A stretch of DNA of 64,000 nt, from NCBI GenBank assembly GCA_019055375.1, contig JAHQIW010000957.1:161799-225798 (forward strand), written 5' to 3'. Source of the stretch: Parelaphostrongylus tenuis (taxonomy: Eukaryota; Nematoda; Chromadorea; Rhabditida; Metastrongylidae). Under the pieces are notes generated by a model. That model was not told where the DNA came from. It made no database searches and worked only from the letters and a program-made list of their open reading frames with translations. Below are positions 24,506 to 35,938 of the stretch, one piece after another (within the stretch, counting starts at the first letter, position 1; every line of letters begins with the position of its first letter). The translations under genes were made by a program, and so were the position numbers.

Positions 24506-26520
24506 CTATTGATGTCTTACTATTATTTCTTCTTCTTTCCTTTGTGTTTTGCTTTTCTTTTTGATTTCTGTTTTCTTTTTATTGTCACACTTCTTGCCGC
24601 CTCTGCTATTCTTATGCTTACCTTTTGCCTTCCCTTCGTCCTTTGAATTGTTCATAGCGCTCGCGAGAGCAACACCTTTATCTATTCCTTTTGCCGCATC
24701 TTTTTGTGTTGGTTGCTCCTTCATTTTATCACTTTCCATCTTCTCTTCCTCTTCTTTCTTCTCCTCTTTCTTTACACTTTCTTCCTTTTTCTCCTCTTTT
24801 ATTACACTTCCTTCTTTTTCTCCTCTTTCTTTCCACTTTCTTCTTTCTTCTCCTCTTTCTTTTCATCTTCTTCTTTTTTCAGCATACTGCTCCTTTCATC
24901 CTTTTTTTCAGCCGGCTAAACAGCATACATCCTAAGGCAAATTACTTCTCAATTGCAGTTCACAAATAATTCTCTCAAAACCTTGTTATCATCCTTGAAG
25001 TTTACTTTTATACAGAAACAACGAGTAGTACCGCTACTGTTATGACATCATCTGAACCATTTGGTGTCAATCCCTCTTGGATAATCTTAGGTTTCCGCTC
25101 ATTATCAACTCAAGTGAAGTAAAGTGACATTATTTCTACATTCAGTCAAAAAAGTCATTAATCTTCAGGCGCTCTAGAAATATTAGACTAATGAGTAGGG
25201 CGAGAAATATTGGCAGTCCACCAAGATTTCAATCGATTGCTGTGCTTTTGACAAATTTTAGCGTTTACTCCTGTAACCGAACCTCAGTGGAAGATTAGTC
25301 AACTGGAAGTTTAGAAGGCAGGTTGTTTCTATTCTATATCTCATTAAGCTTTGCGTTTATACAAACATTTTTTTGATGGTAGTCATGCGCACAATAAAAA
25401 TCTCAGACTACTGTCATCATCATTGAGTAGCTTAATCGGTCAGCTAACCTTTGTACCGGTAGAGGATGACGTTCCAGATGTGCTAGGCGTGCCTTCTGAA
25501 GATAGCGCATCTAATTGAGTTCCTTCCTCTGCTGGAGCATCTGGTGCAAGTTGCGCGTACGCTGATGTAGGTGTTGCCGATGAACCTTCCTAAACGAGAA
25601 GGCAAAACATCACTTACCCAGTTGATTTTCGATTTAATTCCGATAGTCAACTGTGAATATCTCTAAATATGTTCATTTTAGGTAGTGCTAGTACTGTGGA
25701 AGCGGTCTGTATCAATAATCATTTCACTGCTTTCTCCTCCGATAGTAGTATTACCTGCCAGTATTCTATTCTAAGGCTATAACTACGGTCGAGAAGAAAG
25801 TTGTGGTCCACTTCGATAAGCATGAGATAACTCCTATGCATCATGGGAATATTACAGCATAGTATGTGGGATTTCCCACAGAAAAGCTTGGATATTGTTC
25901 GTTGATTCCACTTCGTTATAAGCCTCCGCCATATTCAACGATTTTATCAAAGTTCGTGTTTTATTGCGTCATTAATGAAGAAGGGCTCTTTCACAGCAAA
26001 CTGCACTCGATGAAACAAACGAAGATGAAGGGTAAGGCACAACAAGAAATTCTGCTGTTGGGGGTTTCAAAGCTTTAATGCTGGAGATCTTGATCTCGAA
26101 GACAAGCTTCGTTCAAAACGTTCAGCAAAGTTGAAGAACGAAGAATCGATTGTTGCTTTGAAATAAGCCGTCGATACTTCGACCAGATCCGAAACCTGGC
26201 TGATCGGCGAAGGAAATTCGTAGAAAAGGATGGCCTTTATTTTGAAGTTCTTATTGATCCTGTTCGGAATTCATGCATAGATTTTCAGTTTTTTACAAAT
26301 GCCCCAGAGCTTTCTTCACAACATAATGAAACTTTCGCTATTTGGCAATTAAAGTGGCTAAAACACTGTAATCAACAGGTAAGTCTTTCATTTTGGTAGG
26401 GATATGCAAAATTCATACCTCGCCTTCTCCTTCTACATCACCTTTTTTCCCACATGTCGTCAGCAAGAAGAATGCGTATGTTACCCACTGTATAAGAAGA
26501 TAAATCCAAATAGGAGTCAT
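24506..26520 (-). CDS. Membrane-anchored protein with Lys/Glu-rich repeat tail, three exons
   Basis: Exon 1, 26520-26419, begins MTPIWIYLLIQWVTYAFFLL, one N-terminal membrane helix or signal anchor, followed by TTCGKK. It ends in phase 0 at a GTATGA donor. Exon 2, 25589-25449 (47 codons), follows TTTAG and is Ser/Thr/Ala/Pro-rich (EGSSATPTSAYAQLAPDAPA); donor GTTAGC. Exon 3, 24915-24506, follows TTTAG, starts PAEKKDERSSMLKKEE and continues through four 30-nt units of the type ESVKKEEKKE. It ends with a basic stretch (KKCDNKKKTEIKKKSK) and the stop. About 217 residues if the frame were continuous. However, the third unit has 29 bases, so the reading frame shifts near 24806-24810. The start is chosen because an ATTTCAG acceptor lies five bases upstream. 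Function unknown; a small cytosolic-tail or secretory-membrane protein is possible. Intron 1 (about 830 bp) holds a mariner fragment. Confidence 0.65.
26050..26165 (+). pseudogene. Mariner transposase fragment
   Basis: With a frameshift, the plus strand reads GFQSFNAGDLDLEDKLRSKR then SAKLKNEE. This resembles the WFQRF..GDxDLEDKxRSGRP segment that joins the two helix-turn-helix units of mariner transposases. The rest of the transposase is absent. It lies in the first intron of the lysine-rich gene, antisense to it. Confidence 0.6.
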
Positions 26521-26533
26521 TAATTCTGAAATG
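26521..26533 (-). promoter_or_regulatory. Probable spliced-leader acceptor of the lysine-rich gene
   Basis: Minus-strand GTTCATTTCAG followed by AATTA and the ATG. A nematode-type 3' splice site this close to a start codon, with no donor partner nearby, is best read as a trans-splice acceptor. Confidence 0.45.
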
Positions 26534-26979
26534 AACATCTTCTTTTGAGAAACTTTTGCGAAACACTTCAAGCGCACCTGAGATGCTGAGATAATGTGTG
26601 AAGTAATTTTGATTGAGAAACGCAATGGAGTGACTTCCGTAGAGTAGAATAGCAAAAAGAACCTTACCTTATGCTTAATCGTGGAAATGATCGTGATAAA
26701 CTGTTATCAAACATATCACATATCACGAACAGCGAGAGTTTAAAATTAAATGACCTAGTGAATGGTCTTATTTATCGATGGTAAGCGGGAACTTTGGAGA
26801 TTAATAATCGAAACTAAGACAGAGCTAGTAATTTCTTGTCAAAATGGAAACCATTGAAATTTATACATTTCTCACAACGAGATAATAGTTCGTTCAAAGC
26901 ATAAGTGATGACACCAATTTTGACAATGAACGAAAAATTTCTAACCATCACGGAATTTATATTAATACATCAGCCTTAA

Positions 26980-27521
26980 CCCTTTAGCTACGAGAGAGAC
27001 ACGACGCTAGCCCCGCCTCGCCGCGCGCGACGAGCAATCCGCAACGGAGAGTGTTTAGTTATGCCGACCATCGGTAAAATGGCTGTTGTTCGAGTAACAT
27101 CGCATATTCAACTTTTTTTCGCATTTCCTTCGACGATGTTATAAAAGTAGAGTTTGTAAACTGTTTTTGCAGTGTACGACTTCTAAGAAAAACTTATATA
27201 TAGACGAGGAAGCACTAAATTTTGCAAAACTTGTGCATTGGCTTTTACGTAAAGTTGGAATGGGATTTACGTTGTTACTCGATTGACATACGTTTCGTAT
27301 TATAAATCAGTGATCTCCAAGACACCCGAGCTTGCTTTTTGCTAAAATAGCTCGTCTATAGTAGAGCATTCAAATACCAATCGCCACCAAAAAATCTGCT
27401 GAGGAGCGTCGTGGTAGTGGATCCTACCAGAAACGTTCCCAATGGCTGCTACTACTAACCACTCGACTGCAGACTGCTCGCCGGGCAAGGCTGGCGCCGT
27501 GTCCCTGTCGTACACAAAGTG
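26980..27521. mobile_element. piggyBac-type non-autonomous element with TTAA flanks
   Basis: The 542-bp element lies between two TTAA tetranucleotides (26976-26979 and 27522-27525). Its left end, CCCTTTAGCTACGAGAGAGA followed by CACGACGCTAGCC, matches the inverted right end, CACTTTGTGTACGACAGGGA followed by CACGGCGCCAGCC, at 25 of 33 positions. TTAA target duplications and C(C/A)CTTT ends are typical of the piggyBac superfamily. The ends are GC-rich against AT-rich surroundings. No transposase is present. Confidence 0.75.
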
Positions 27522-28022
27522 TTAACAATGATTGTTTTGTAAAAATCTATTTTGAATTTGGGTATTTATGGATTATAATGCGCATTCACCAGGCATGAAC
27601 ACCTACGTCACAATGGATAGCATCATCATGTCCAACTGAATGAAATTTCGCTCGCTGAAATGCTGTCATATTGGACAAACGGGCCTTGGAAAAAGTGGAC
27701 GTTGAAGCTTTGGAACATACTTGAATGAATGAATTGATGTTGAGCAACAAAGGATCTGTAGCTTGCAATGTTTCTTTAGTTAGTATAGTATAGGTCATAA
27801 AAATTTTACATCTCCAACTTAGTTTTCAAACTTGTCCTAAAAATTCAAAAAAATGTCTTTCCAAATGATCGAAAAAATCAAACGACGTTAATTGAATTAT
27901 TCTCCGTCTGCCTGGATGCAAATCTTTTAACTCTCTGGCAACAAATCAATTCCGTGCTCAGAAAACTCATTATTCTTTGATGTAAACCAACCATTCAATT
28001 CTCAACACAAATGATTGATGTC

Positions 28023-28840
28023 TCAAAACTTCTTCTTGTCCAAGCAGTGCTCCAATGATCTGAAGAGATGAAATTCGAGGGAGACAGATCTGGCGAACGG
28101 ATAATCAAAGTGCTCCCAGCCCAAATCGGTCAACTTCTTCTTTGCCTTGGCAGCGTTTGGCCTTGCATTGTCTTCGAGCAAAATAACTTGGCGACGGCAG
28201 TGACGTGGAATTGTTTGATTGTAACGGTCCAGTTGCTGACAATATCGCTTGATGGTCTGACCGGCTTGCCACAAGTCCCAATGAATCGCGGCTCTTTTCG
28301 GTCCCAAAAAATGATGTACACTATTTTTGGCGCAAATCGATTTGGTCTCGGTGTTGATTTCCTTGCTGACAAGGCAACAACCGCTGATTTGGACGACGCC
28401 GGCTCTGGAAGAAGATTCACTTCTCATCAATGGTGATGACTCTGCTCAAAAACGAAGAGCGGCGATGACGACGAAGATTAGCTTGCGCAATCTGCTTTCT
28501 CTTGGCCTTTTCTTATCTGCATCTTTGAAAATCTTCTGGATTTGCTAGTCTGAACATTGGAGATCATCGGCCAAATCACCGCTTGACAAAGTTAGATCTT
28601 CTTCAATCGCTTATGATTGCTTCTCGATCATTTCCACGCCGTCCTGCGGATGTTGGTTGATTGGCCAAATTAGTATCTCCAATGCGAAACTTTGTAATCC
28701 ATTCTTACATCGTAGTTCTACACACAACTTGGCGGCCGTTTGCACGATCGATGCTGCCAGATGCACTTCAAAAATCGTGCCTCAATTGAAATTCGTAAAG
28801 CAGTAAATTGCGAATCAATTCTCGTGACGGCTCCATTGTT
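28023..28840 (-). pseudogene. Degenerate mariner transposase
   Basis: On the minus strand the copy starts near 28840 with MEPSRELIRNLLLYEFQLRH. It continues, with stops and frameshifts, to KKLTDLGWEHFDYPFARSVS and then LEFHLFRSLEHCLDKKKF. The middle holds VILLEDNARPNAAK, the region of the second catalytic aspartate, followed by the LGWE..HP.YSPDL..DYHLF-type block in altered form. It lacks the intact DD34D signature, and several stops make it inactive. The terminal inverted repeats are not clear. Confidence 0.85.
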
Positions 28841-28979
28841 GGACAAGCATGTGCAAAAATATACTAAACGATGTGCAAGGAAATTCTGTACGAAATAGTT
28901 AAAAGGAAAATATATTTTTGTGGGAAAGTTTTTAGTGTCTGGATCAAGTTTGGAAACTCAGTTGGAGACCAAATAATAG

Positions 28980-29990
28980 CCAATAGGTTAAACAACGCTT
29001 AAGGATTCCTATAGTTTATTTGTTCTTCAACATGAGCCTTTTCACGCTGTAACAACCAAAATTATATTGGGTTATGCAAAACTAGATCATTTCTATAATC
29101 CGCTATTCAATTCAATCCCTCTGAGAAGAAGATTTTTTCGGTAATTTTCAGTGTTTAAGTAATCACTTGATAGCTTAAATGAAAGGAATTTGAACTGTTG
29201 ATTTAGTCTTCAAAGAGGCCTTGTTAATGCACTGAAAAAGCAAAAAAAAATTTGTTCTCATTCAACATTTCTCGTTCACCAGAGCTTTCCTTTCGGAGTA
29301 TTAGTAACCAATGGATAGATCAAATGTGAGGATTTCAGTTATTTATTTGCTTTCCAGCGTGAACCTTGTTTTACGCTGTAACAGCCAGGAAGTGGGGTTT
29401 TGCAAAAGTGGAAAAAAAGCGCCGAGTGCGAAACCCAATTTCCTTTTAGTTCTTATGAAGCCCTAAAAAGTCCGTTCAAAAAACTAGAAAAAAACTGTTG
29501 GAGTTCTTGAAGTCTGATCCATCGCTTGGTTTTAGAAACTCTAAAAAAATACATCCTCTGGCCAGTTAGAAATCTTCGGATGAGAAATAAAATATTTTTT
29601 GTTCCTTCAGCGCAACAACGAGGTCTCTTTGAAATTGAGCTACACCATTCAAATTTCTTTGATTCAAGCAATTGATTGGTTATTTAAACATTGGAAACAA
29701 TCGAGAATACGTCTTCCTCAATGAATCGAAAGGAGCGGTTGATAGAAGGGATTCAGTTTTGATAAAGCGTAATACGACGTCCATTTTGAAAATCAAAAAG
29801 ATCATCAGAATTCTTAAGATTCGATCTATCGATTGGTTTCTACAACTTCGAAGGAAAAGCTTTGGTCAGTGAGAAACTTTTGGATAAGAAGCAAAATTTT
29901 ATTTTTGCTCTTTCAGCGCAATAAGGAGCCTTTTGAAGCTGAAGTGCACCATTAAAATCCCTTCTACTTGAGCTATCTAATGTTGATTGA
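28980..29990. repeat. Tandem array of about 300-bp units
   Basis: A block with ACGCTGTAAC or TTCAGCGCAA followed by related text recurs at about 29023, 29352, 29607 and 29912. Between the last two, GATTCGATCTATCGATTGGTT and GTCTGATCCATCGCTTGGTT also correspond. Unit length varies from about 255 to 330 bp. Related text (TGCTGTTACACCGCAAAAAT) occurs near 47.67 kb. A short plus-strand frame at 29672-29872 lies in it. Confidence 0.55.
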
Positions 29991-29999
29991 AATTTGAAA

Positions 30000-31980
30000 A
30001 CTACTAAATATTTCGTTCTTTATAAGGGGTCGAAACAGAGTGGAGATAATGAAAAAGTGCCCAAAAACTCCTGACGTGGCTCTTCAACGATCATATGTCT
30101 TGGATCAGCGTCCAGGCAGAAAATATTTCATTGAGGTGAAAAGACTACAAGTGGGTCACAGGTCCTTTACCTTCGGCACCACAGATCTTCTTCGTAGCAT
30201 CTCTTGTCGAAAGTTGTCGCTCTCGATAATATCCTATCAAAACTCGAAGCTCAATTTTGCCCATCGTCATCGTTTGATATTCGAAGAGTAAAGTAAAATT
30301 TGATGCACAATAATTAGCGTTGCTGTAGAGTTCCTTATGGATCTTCCTGAGTTAACCCCTTGAATTTGCAATAACCCATGCTATGAGGAACAAAACATAA
30401 AGTTTGGCTTTTTCGCGGGTGTTAAAAAAGTTCTTTCTCATCCTTATATATAAATAAAGTATAAGGCGTATTGAGTGTTCAATTCCATGAACATACTTCA
30501 TTCATCAAACATCGAAAAGGCTATCTGATGTATATATGGTTACGCCGCTTGATTAGGTATATCTCTTTGAGGACGGAGGGGTCATTTTGACCTTCATCTA
30601 GCTTTTCCTTTCGGTCGGTCATGAAGATTGGCGCACACCTTGATACAAATCTGAGTTGATTAAGATTTTCAAGGAACATCATTCTCAGTTAGTGATGGAA
30701 TATCACAAAGTAGACTTTTGTGCAGATAATTTCGATGAAAACACTCCGATGCTCACTAGAATCCTAAATTTTTCGATAGGAAAACCACGTGATTAAGAAA
30801 GAAACATATTTCCAAATATTATTGACATTTTTTTCTTATCCTGCTAATCTTTATGGTCAGTGAATAGTTTGAATATTCTGATTTCAACAAAAAACTTGCT
30901 GTATGAAAAGACTTTTCAGTAAATCTATTAACAATGATTAGGTACCGTTTCGCAATCGGAGTTCATTTTTCCAATTTTACTGCAGATTTTTTAGTGCTAT
31001 GTGGTGATATTTTGACTCCTAGGAAACTTTATTGCCGAAAAATAGCCGGAAAAATGACCTATCATTGAAAGGATTTCTGTAAAAGTATTTTTAATAAGAA
31101 GAACGTCCAATCGCCTTAAAAATGCTTGCTCCTGAATGCGATTTTTGTTGCATGCGGTTGCATTCTGTGGAGTGTTTTCGTGAATTCTTGGTTATTTTAT
31201 ACAAAAGAGTTTTCTCACTGAACTATCAATAGCCATTCGATAGTTCGAAAAATGGAGGTCTTATCAACGAGCACGCTTTGTGAAAGGATCTTTACACTAA
31301 GCTCCGTAACATGAAAAATATCACATTTTGCTTCCACAGCGGTCAGCCCGTCCTTTCAACTTTACCTTGATCTTTGGTACTTATACGGTAGAACTTCAAT
31401 TTTGTGAAAATTACATCCACGAAAAGATAAATCGATTATCAAAGAGACACATCATTCTAGTAAAAAAAAAGTCAGTTTCTCAAAGTTCTTTCTTTTCAAA
31501 AAAAAGCTACGTTTTTGAAAAAATCATCCATCAGCTCTTGTGAGAAAAAGGGGTTTTTTCGAGCCATATTTACATGATGCTGATATTGTAAACGTTGTAT
31601 TCAATGTGTTTACCCAATAATCAATTTTTAGAACCAACAACATCACAAGATTTCCAAACGCACTTTAGTGTTTTATACCAAGGGACCATCTATGAAGGCG
31701 ATACCTCCGATATGTAGGCAATTGATATCTCTCAATTAGCGATGATTTCTCCTTTACGGTTAATCTTCACATCTTTTTCCCTACACTTAACCTTTCTTAA
31801 AACTTCGTTCAGAATTTCATACACCCTGGCAGCACATTCCACTCCCTTCATGATAAATAGTCAAATGATCACAGTAATGTCAGGTGATCCTACTACTTGA
31901 TGTGATTTGTTATCACTACAGTGTAGGATAATCTTTTCACTTCAAAGGCAGTATATTTAATTCGGCATCGAGTCCCTTAT
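30000..31980. other. No supported gene
   Basis: Contains an 83-codon plus-strand frame (30040-30291) and a minus-strand stretch at about 31730-31850 reading MKGVECAARVYEILNEVLRK then VKCREKDVKINRK before a stop. Neither can be joined to other exons or to a family. Confidence 0.35.
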
Positions 31981-31984
31981 AGGT

Positions 31985-32060
31985 GGGGGCATATCCCCTT
32001 ACAAAGATTGGCTGAACCGAAAGGCAGCGTGTCTGTTTATGAAGCCAAACGACAGAAACG
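31985..32060 (+). repeat. Short dispersed repeat H
   Basis: TATCCCCTTACAAAGATTGG then CTGAACCGAAAGGCAGC matches TGTCCCCTTGTAAGGGATTG then GCTGAACCGAAAGACACC at 47.97 kb. A third, weaker relative lies near 49.88 kb. Confidence 0.5.
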
Positions 32061-32144
32061 AACGCCTAGCATTTCAAGTGCAATGTAAGACCTTGTGAAG
32101 GACATAAAATCTGCTGCCAGGATTTGTTCTCTATTTTTCAAATT

Positions 32145-32321
32145 TTATTCCATATAACCCAACATCGAATTATATTGGGTGAATCCCATCACTTCCAGCA
32201 TGATTTGTTTCCTTGCACTCGTCGTCTTGAAGGTCTTCATACGTTCGGCGTGTTCCTTCCACCGCGCTTGAGCTTTCCGTTTTCTTCGTGAGTGTCGTAA
32301 ATAGCAATAGGAAAGATCTGT
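32145..32321 (-). CDS. 3'-terminal exon encoding a basic C-terminus
   Basis: After an AATAATTCAG acceptor the exon encodes 58 residues, TDLSYCYLRHSRRKRKAQAR then WKEHAERMKTFKTTSARKQI and MLEVMGFTQYNSMLGYME, and a TAA that overlaps an AATAAA. The YCYLRHSRRKR start resembles the boundary between a membrane helix and a basic cytoplasmic tail, as in many receptors, but I found no upstream partner. A second minus-strand frame is open across the same DNA (SSSAVEGTRRTYEDLQDDEC) and ends in HAGSDGIHPI. I prefer the basic frame because of its acceptor and poly(A) context. Confidence 0.45.
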   Translation of the reverse strand, partial: TDLSYCYLRHSRRKRKAQARWKEHAERMKTFKTTSARKQIMLEVMGFTQYNSMLGYME

Positions 32322-32949
32322 CTGAATTATTGAAGATAACTGAGCTAATGTGAACCCTTAATGATCGTGAGGGTGTTAGGAGAGAACTGGAACCATCATA
32401 TTGCTTCATGTCAATATGCATTACTAACTACTCGGGCACCCTGTCCCTTCCTTCTTCTCATCTTCTTCTCCCATAAGGTGCCACTACTAAATTGGTATCA
32501 TATGTTCATTAGTAGACACCATTGTATTGATAGACGGCTGCAACTAGGCGAAGATATTGTATTAACCTGAAAAAGGGGAAACAAACGAGGTACAGGAAAC
32601 TTCAACGCTGACCTTTGACTAGAAAGAAATAAGTAGTTAATGTAAAAACAGTGCGTCGTGTGCAGTGTCAAACAGACAGCGTTAAAATGTGCTCATGGTA
32701 CAGAATTTTTGGGCAATAAAAAAATATCCATGAAATCACAGAACAAAATTTCTTCTATGCTCTTAGGGAGGTCCCACCTTCTGATGTTTTTTTTCACATT
32801 GCTAATCGAAAACATATCGAGAGTTATTAATGAAATGGGATCGCATAGAATGAGCAGCACAATTTTTGACATAACCATCATTGTATTCTGATATTCGGTC
32901 ACAGTGACTTTGTTTAATATATGCAATAAGAGGCTCTGAAAACCGAAAG

Positions 32950-33125
32950 ATCTATGTGTAATAGTGACACGCGGTGGCCTTCCGTTGTGTCGAGTCAGCG
33001 CTGCTTACCCTCTCAAGCAAGTTTGAGACTAGTCTGGTACCAATATCGACCTCGAAGAGATAAATGACTTGGTGAACCAAGAGAGAGAGAGAGAGAGATC
33101 GAACCATCAACCTTGTGTGCGTTCA
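32950..33125 (-). repeat. SINE-like repeat E with internal AG repeat
   Basis: On the minus strand a GGTTGATGGTTCGATCTC B-box precedes a run of nine AG dinucleotides, then TTGGTACCAGACTAGTCTC and AACGGAAGGCCACCGCG. This is the body order of the repeat E family. Confidence 0.6.
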
Positions 33126-34494
33126 GTCAGTGCCTGCTATCATTCCAGATAACACTGTCATGAATTTGACTATTTTGGATGAATGAGCGCCTCATAAGGA
33201 TGGGAGGTGGGAATAAAGCCTCGAGCCACGTAGCGTGTGATGAAGCGGATTTCTAACAACTTAGCAAACTCGAACTTTGTGTTTATTACTGATGTGGAGT
33301 GAAATTAGATTAACTGAGTGATATGCAATGTACTGAACTTGGAGACACTGGATATGATGTGCTAATTGTCTGCCAGGCAGTGTGTTTAATCTAGCAATAT
33401 TACACTCTGTACATCTGTAACAAATTCGCCAGAAGAATCTTCAGCAATCCTTTATTTATCGAAAGCTCTCACTGCGTATAATTAACGAGACATTCAAAAA
33501 GTGTGAATTACTGACGAAAATCTTGATGACTACAGTGGACGAGACAGTTCACCGTAGCCCACTTTGGCAAAATTCTCTACCGTCAGATAAATTACGATGT
33601 GTTCGAGTACTGTCGTGTGAAATATCCGACTTTTCTCTCTCACTTAGTTGTGACTTACCTTCAAACTTTGTAAAACTTCCTATAATTTGTAAATGTAACT
33701 CGTCACTACCGTAATATGAAGACTTAGGGCGTTCAGTTTCACCGATCGCATATCCCGAAACGGGAAAGCCAGTATAGCAATCTTTTTGTGGCAGTAAGAC
33801 TTTGGAAAGAGCTTTGGAGCTAATTATCATTCATTCATATCATATTTGACTCAATTATTGAACTCTGCCGTCTTCCAAGTAGTCTTCAAACAATGTCATT
33901 GCTGGAGCATGAATACTAAGTCTTTCTTTAACACGTGAAATACATTTTGGTAGGCAATGTTTATGCAATTGCTCATTGGCAACCGTCGTTTTCACGAGAT
34001 CTCAGTGCAAAGTGGTAAACTACCGTTAGTGTTTCAGGACAAGGCACTTCTTCGCATGGCTCGCATGTAGATAGTAATAGAAATCCTATTTAAAGCGCAC
34101 AGGGACATGGCTCAGCACATACTGTTTCAACCAAGCTTTCTCATTCCTTGAGGACTGAGAAATTGACAAACTTGTCAGAAAATCTTCTTCTCAATGATAA
34201 AGGCTGGTGATTGCATGAAGAAAATTTGTGAGAGCACAATAGAAAAGTTATCGTAGTATTCCAAGCATAACAGAATTGACCAGCATTCTACTGCAGTCAG
34301 TGAAAATCACAATTTTCCAGATTACAGTGAAATCACTCGAAGTTTTGGAGGCTTCTGTAAAAAGTGAAACGAAGCAACAACTCGGCTAAAACAAGTCCTA
34401 CGACACAGTACAACATGTGATATCGGATCATTTGAGGATAACGTCTAGCACTCCTCAACATTTACGTAATGTTTTATGTAATATTTCTTTAATC
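33126..34494. other. No supported gene
   Basis: A 93-codon minus-strand frame at 33549-33830 (includes QKDCYTGFPVSGYAIGETER) passes a good GTAAGT donor after TKFEG. It could be an exon of the gene ending at 32145, but I cannot link the two. Confidence 0.3.
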
Positions 34495-34499
34495 TCTTA

Positions 34500-34870
34500 T
34501 TATTCTGTGATTACGCCTTCGACTCTCGTCTGAGGTCGTGTTTTTGCTCATCACTCAATCCTCTTAGGTGTATAGGAAACATCATAACACTTCGAACTAG
34601 ACAGTATGAACACTAGAAATTCCGAGTGTACTTATCACAATGGTTGTCAGCTCAATTAGATTCATAAAGCGAACTCGCACACTCAAAAAGCCTGTCAAAG
34701 GTTGGTGGCTAACGGCTATCATAGAAATACTGGAAAATGAGTGCTGGTGCGAATGTACCTCGGTGATGTAGTGGTAGCACGCGTCCCTGATATGGATATA
34801 ACGCGGGTTTGACTCCCGTCCGAGGTCTTGATTTTGTTCATCACTAAATTCTCTTGGTGTATAGGAAGAA
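34500..34870 (+). repeat. tRNA-like composite repeat F, two heads
   Basis: A partial head (TTCGACTCTCGTCTGAGGT) and tail (TTTTTGCTCATCACTCAATC) are followed by a spacer of about 220 bp (ATCACAATGGTTGTCAGCTC, TCAAAGGTTGGTGGCTAACG). A better head then spans 34757-34826: ACCTCGG and CCGAGGT form a perfect 7-bp stem, with TAGTGGTAGCACG and CGGGTTTGACTCCCG boxes. The second tail repeats the first (ATTTTGTTCATCACTAAATT). Confidence 0.7.
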
Positions 34871-35912
34871 TTATAACACCACGAAAGAAGCAGTAAAATC
34901 GCTGGGAAATTCGAGTATGCTGAATACTTAGTTCGATGCTCACAACAATTGTTTGCTTAGCTTGCGTAGTCGATTCTCAGCTGAACATAACTCGATCTCG
35001 AGCAGCTGTGACTAGACTGACATAATGACTTTGCAATATTTTTTCCGTATGCCCGGCCTAGCCATGCTAGTGCGGCTTCGGGTAGCTACCACGTGTGGTC
35101 AGCCGTTACGAATAAGAAGCATGTCTGCTGCATTGAGTCAAGTTTTAACAAAAAGACGATAATTTGGCCTTGTAGTATTAATATAGTCTTGAGTATGATT
35201 ATTGAAGGGGATGTTAGACTTATTCTCATCACGATCTTCAGTTGAGCGGGCACAGTTGAAAAAAAAACACTGCGTTGCTCCTCTCTTTCGTGCTGCGGCG
35301 ATTCGTCAAAAGCAGTTTTGGTTCGCTGCTTAAACGTCTATAGGTTTGGATTTTCCATCGAACCTTCTGAGCTCACATTTATGACAGTTCAAGGTGACAA
35401 TGATCTTTTCTATTTGTAACCTTTAGTCACTGTCAGATCTTCAGCTAAGAGGGACTGCGATGTGAAATATTACCTCAACAGATCTGAGATACAAGAAAAG
35501 ATTTGAGCTTGAGGTGGCTTCATATCTGCGACTAACCTTCCAAGGGACTCATTGCACTTTCGTGATTCCCGCTGTGCCTTTCTCTGAGCCACATTCACTC
35601 ATCCGCCAACAAATTTCTTTGAATGGCTGCTATTGATTAATCCATGGCTGTAATTCCTGACATTTATCCACTGTCTTGTCTTTTTCATATACTATGTGCC
35701 TCCTTTGATTGAATGTTTATTAAATCGCTGCGCTTAAAATATGGCTGAGGTAAGTACAGAGCAGGTTATCCATGGTGCAGTGCTTAAAACGTGACTCTCA
35801 AAAGTAGTCGTGAGTTCGAAATACCTCACTTTTCAGGTTCTGATTTGATCAGTTTTCAAATATCTTTTCTTATGATCTTACGCAGTGAAATGATAATGCT
35901 AAATAGAATCAA

Positions 35913-35918
35913 TTTATT
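35913..35918 (-). terminator. Poly(A) signal of the PLD3/4-like gene
   Basis: AATAAA on the minus strand, about 20 nt after the TAA stop at 35941-35939. Confidence 0.75.
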
Positions 35919-35938
35919 GAATAAACATAAAATTATTG

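Noticed and set aside
24549..24969. Three overlapping plus-strand frames rich in Phe, Leu and Ser (128, 92 and 71 codons)
   Set aside because: They are the reverse of the lysine/glutamate-rich exon on the minus strand; the composition is a by-product of the purine-rich tract.
28068..28548. Plus-strand frames of 122 and 73 codons
   Set aside because: They are antisense to the mariner transposase relic.
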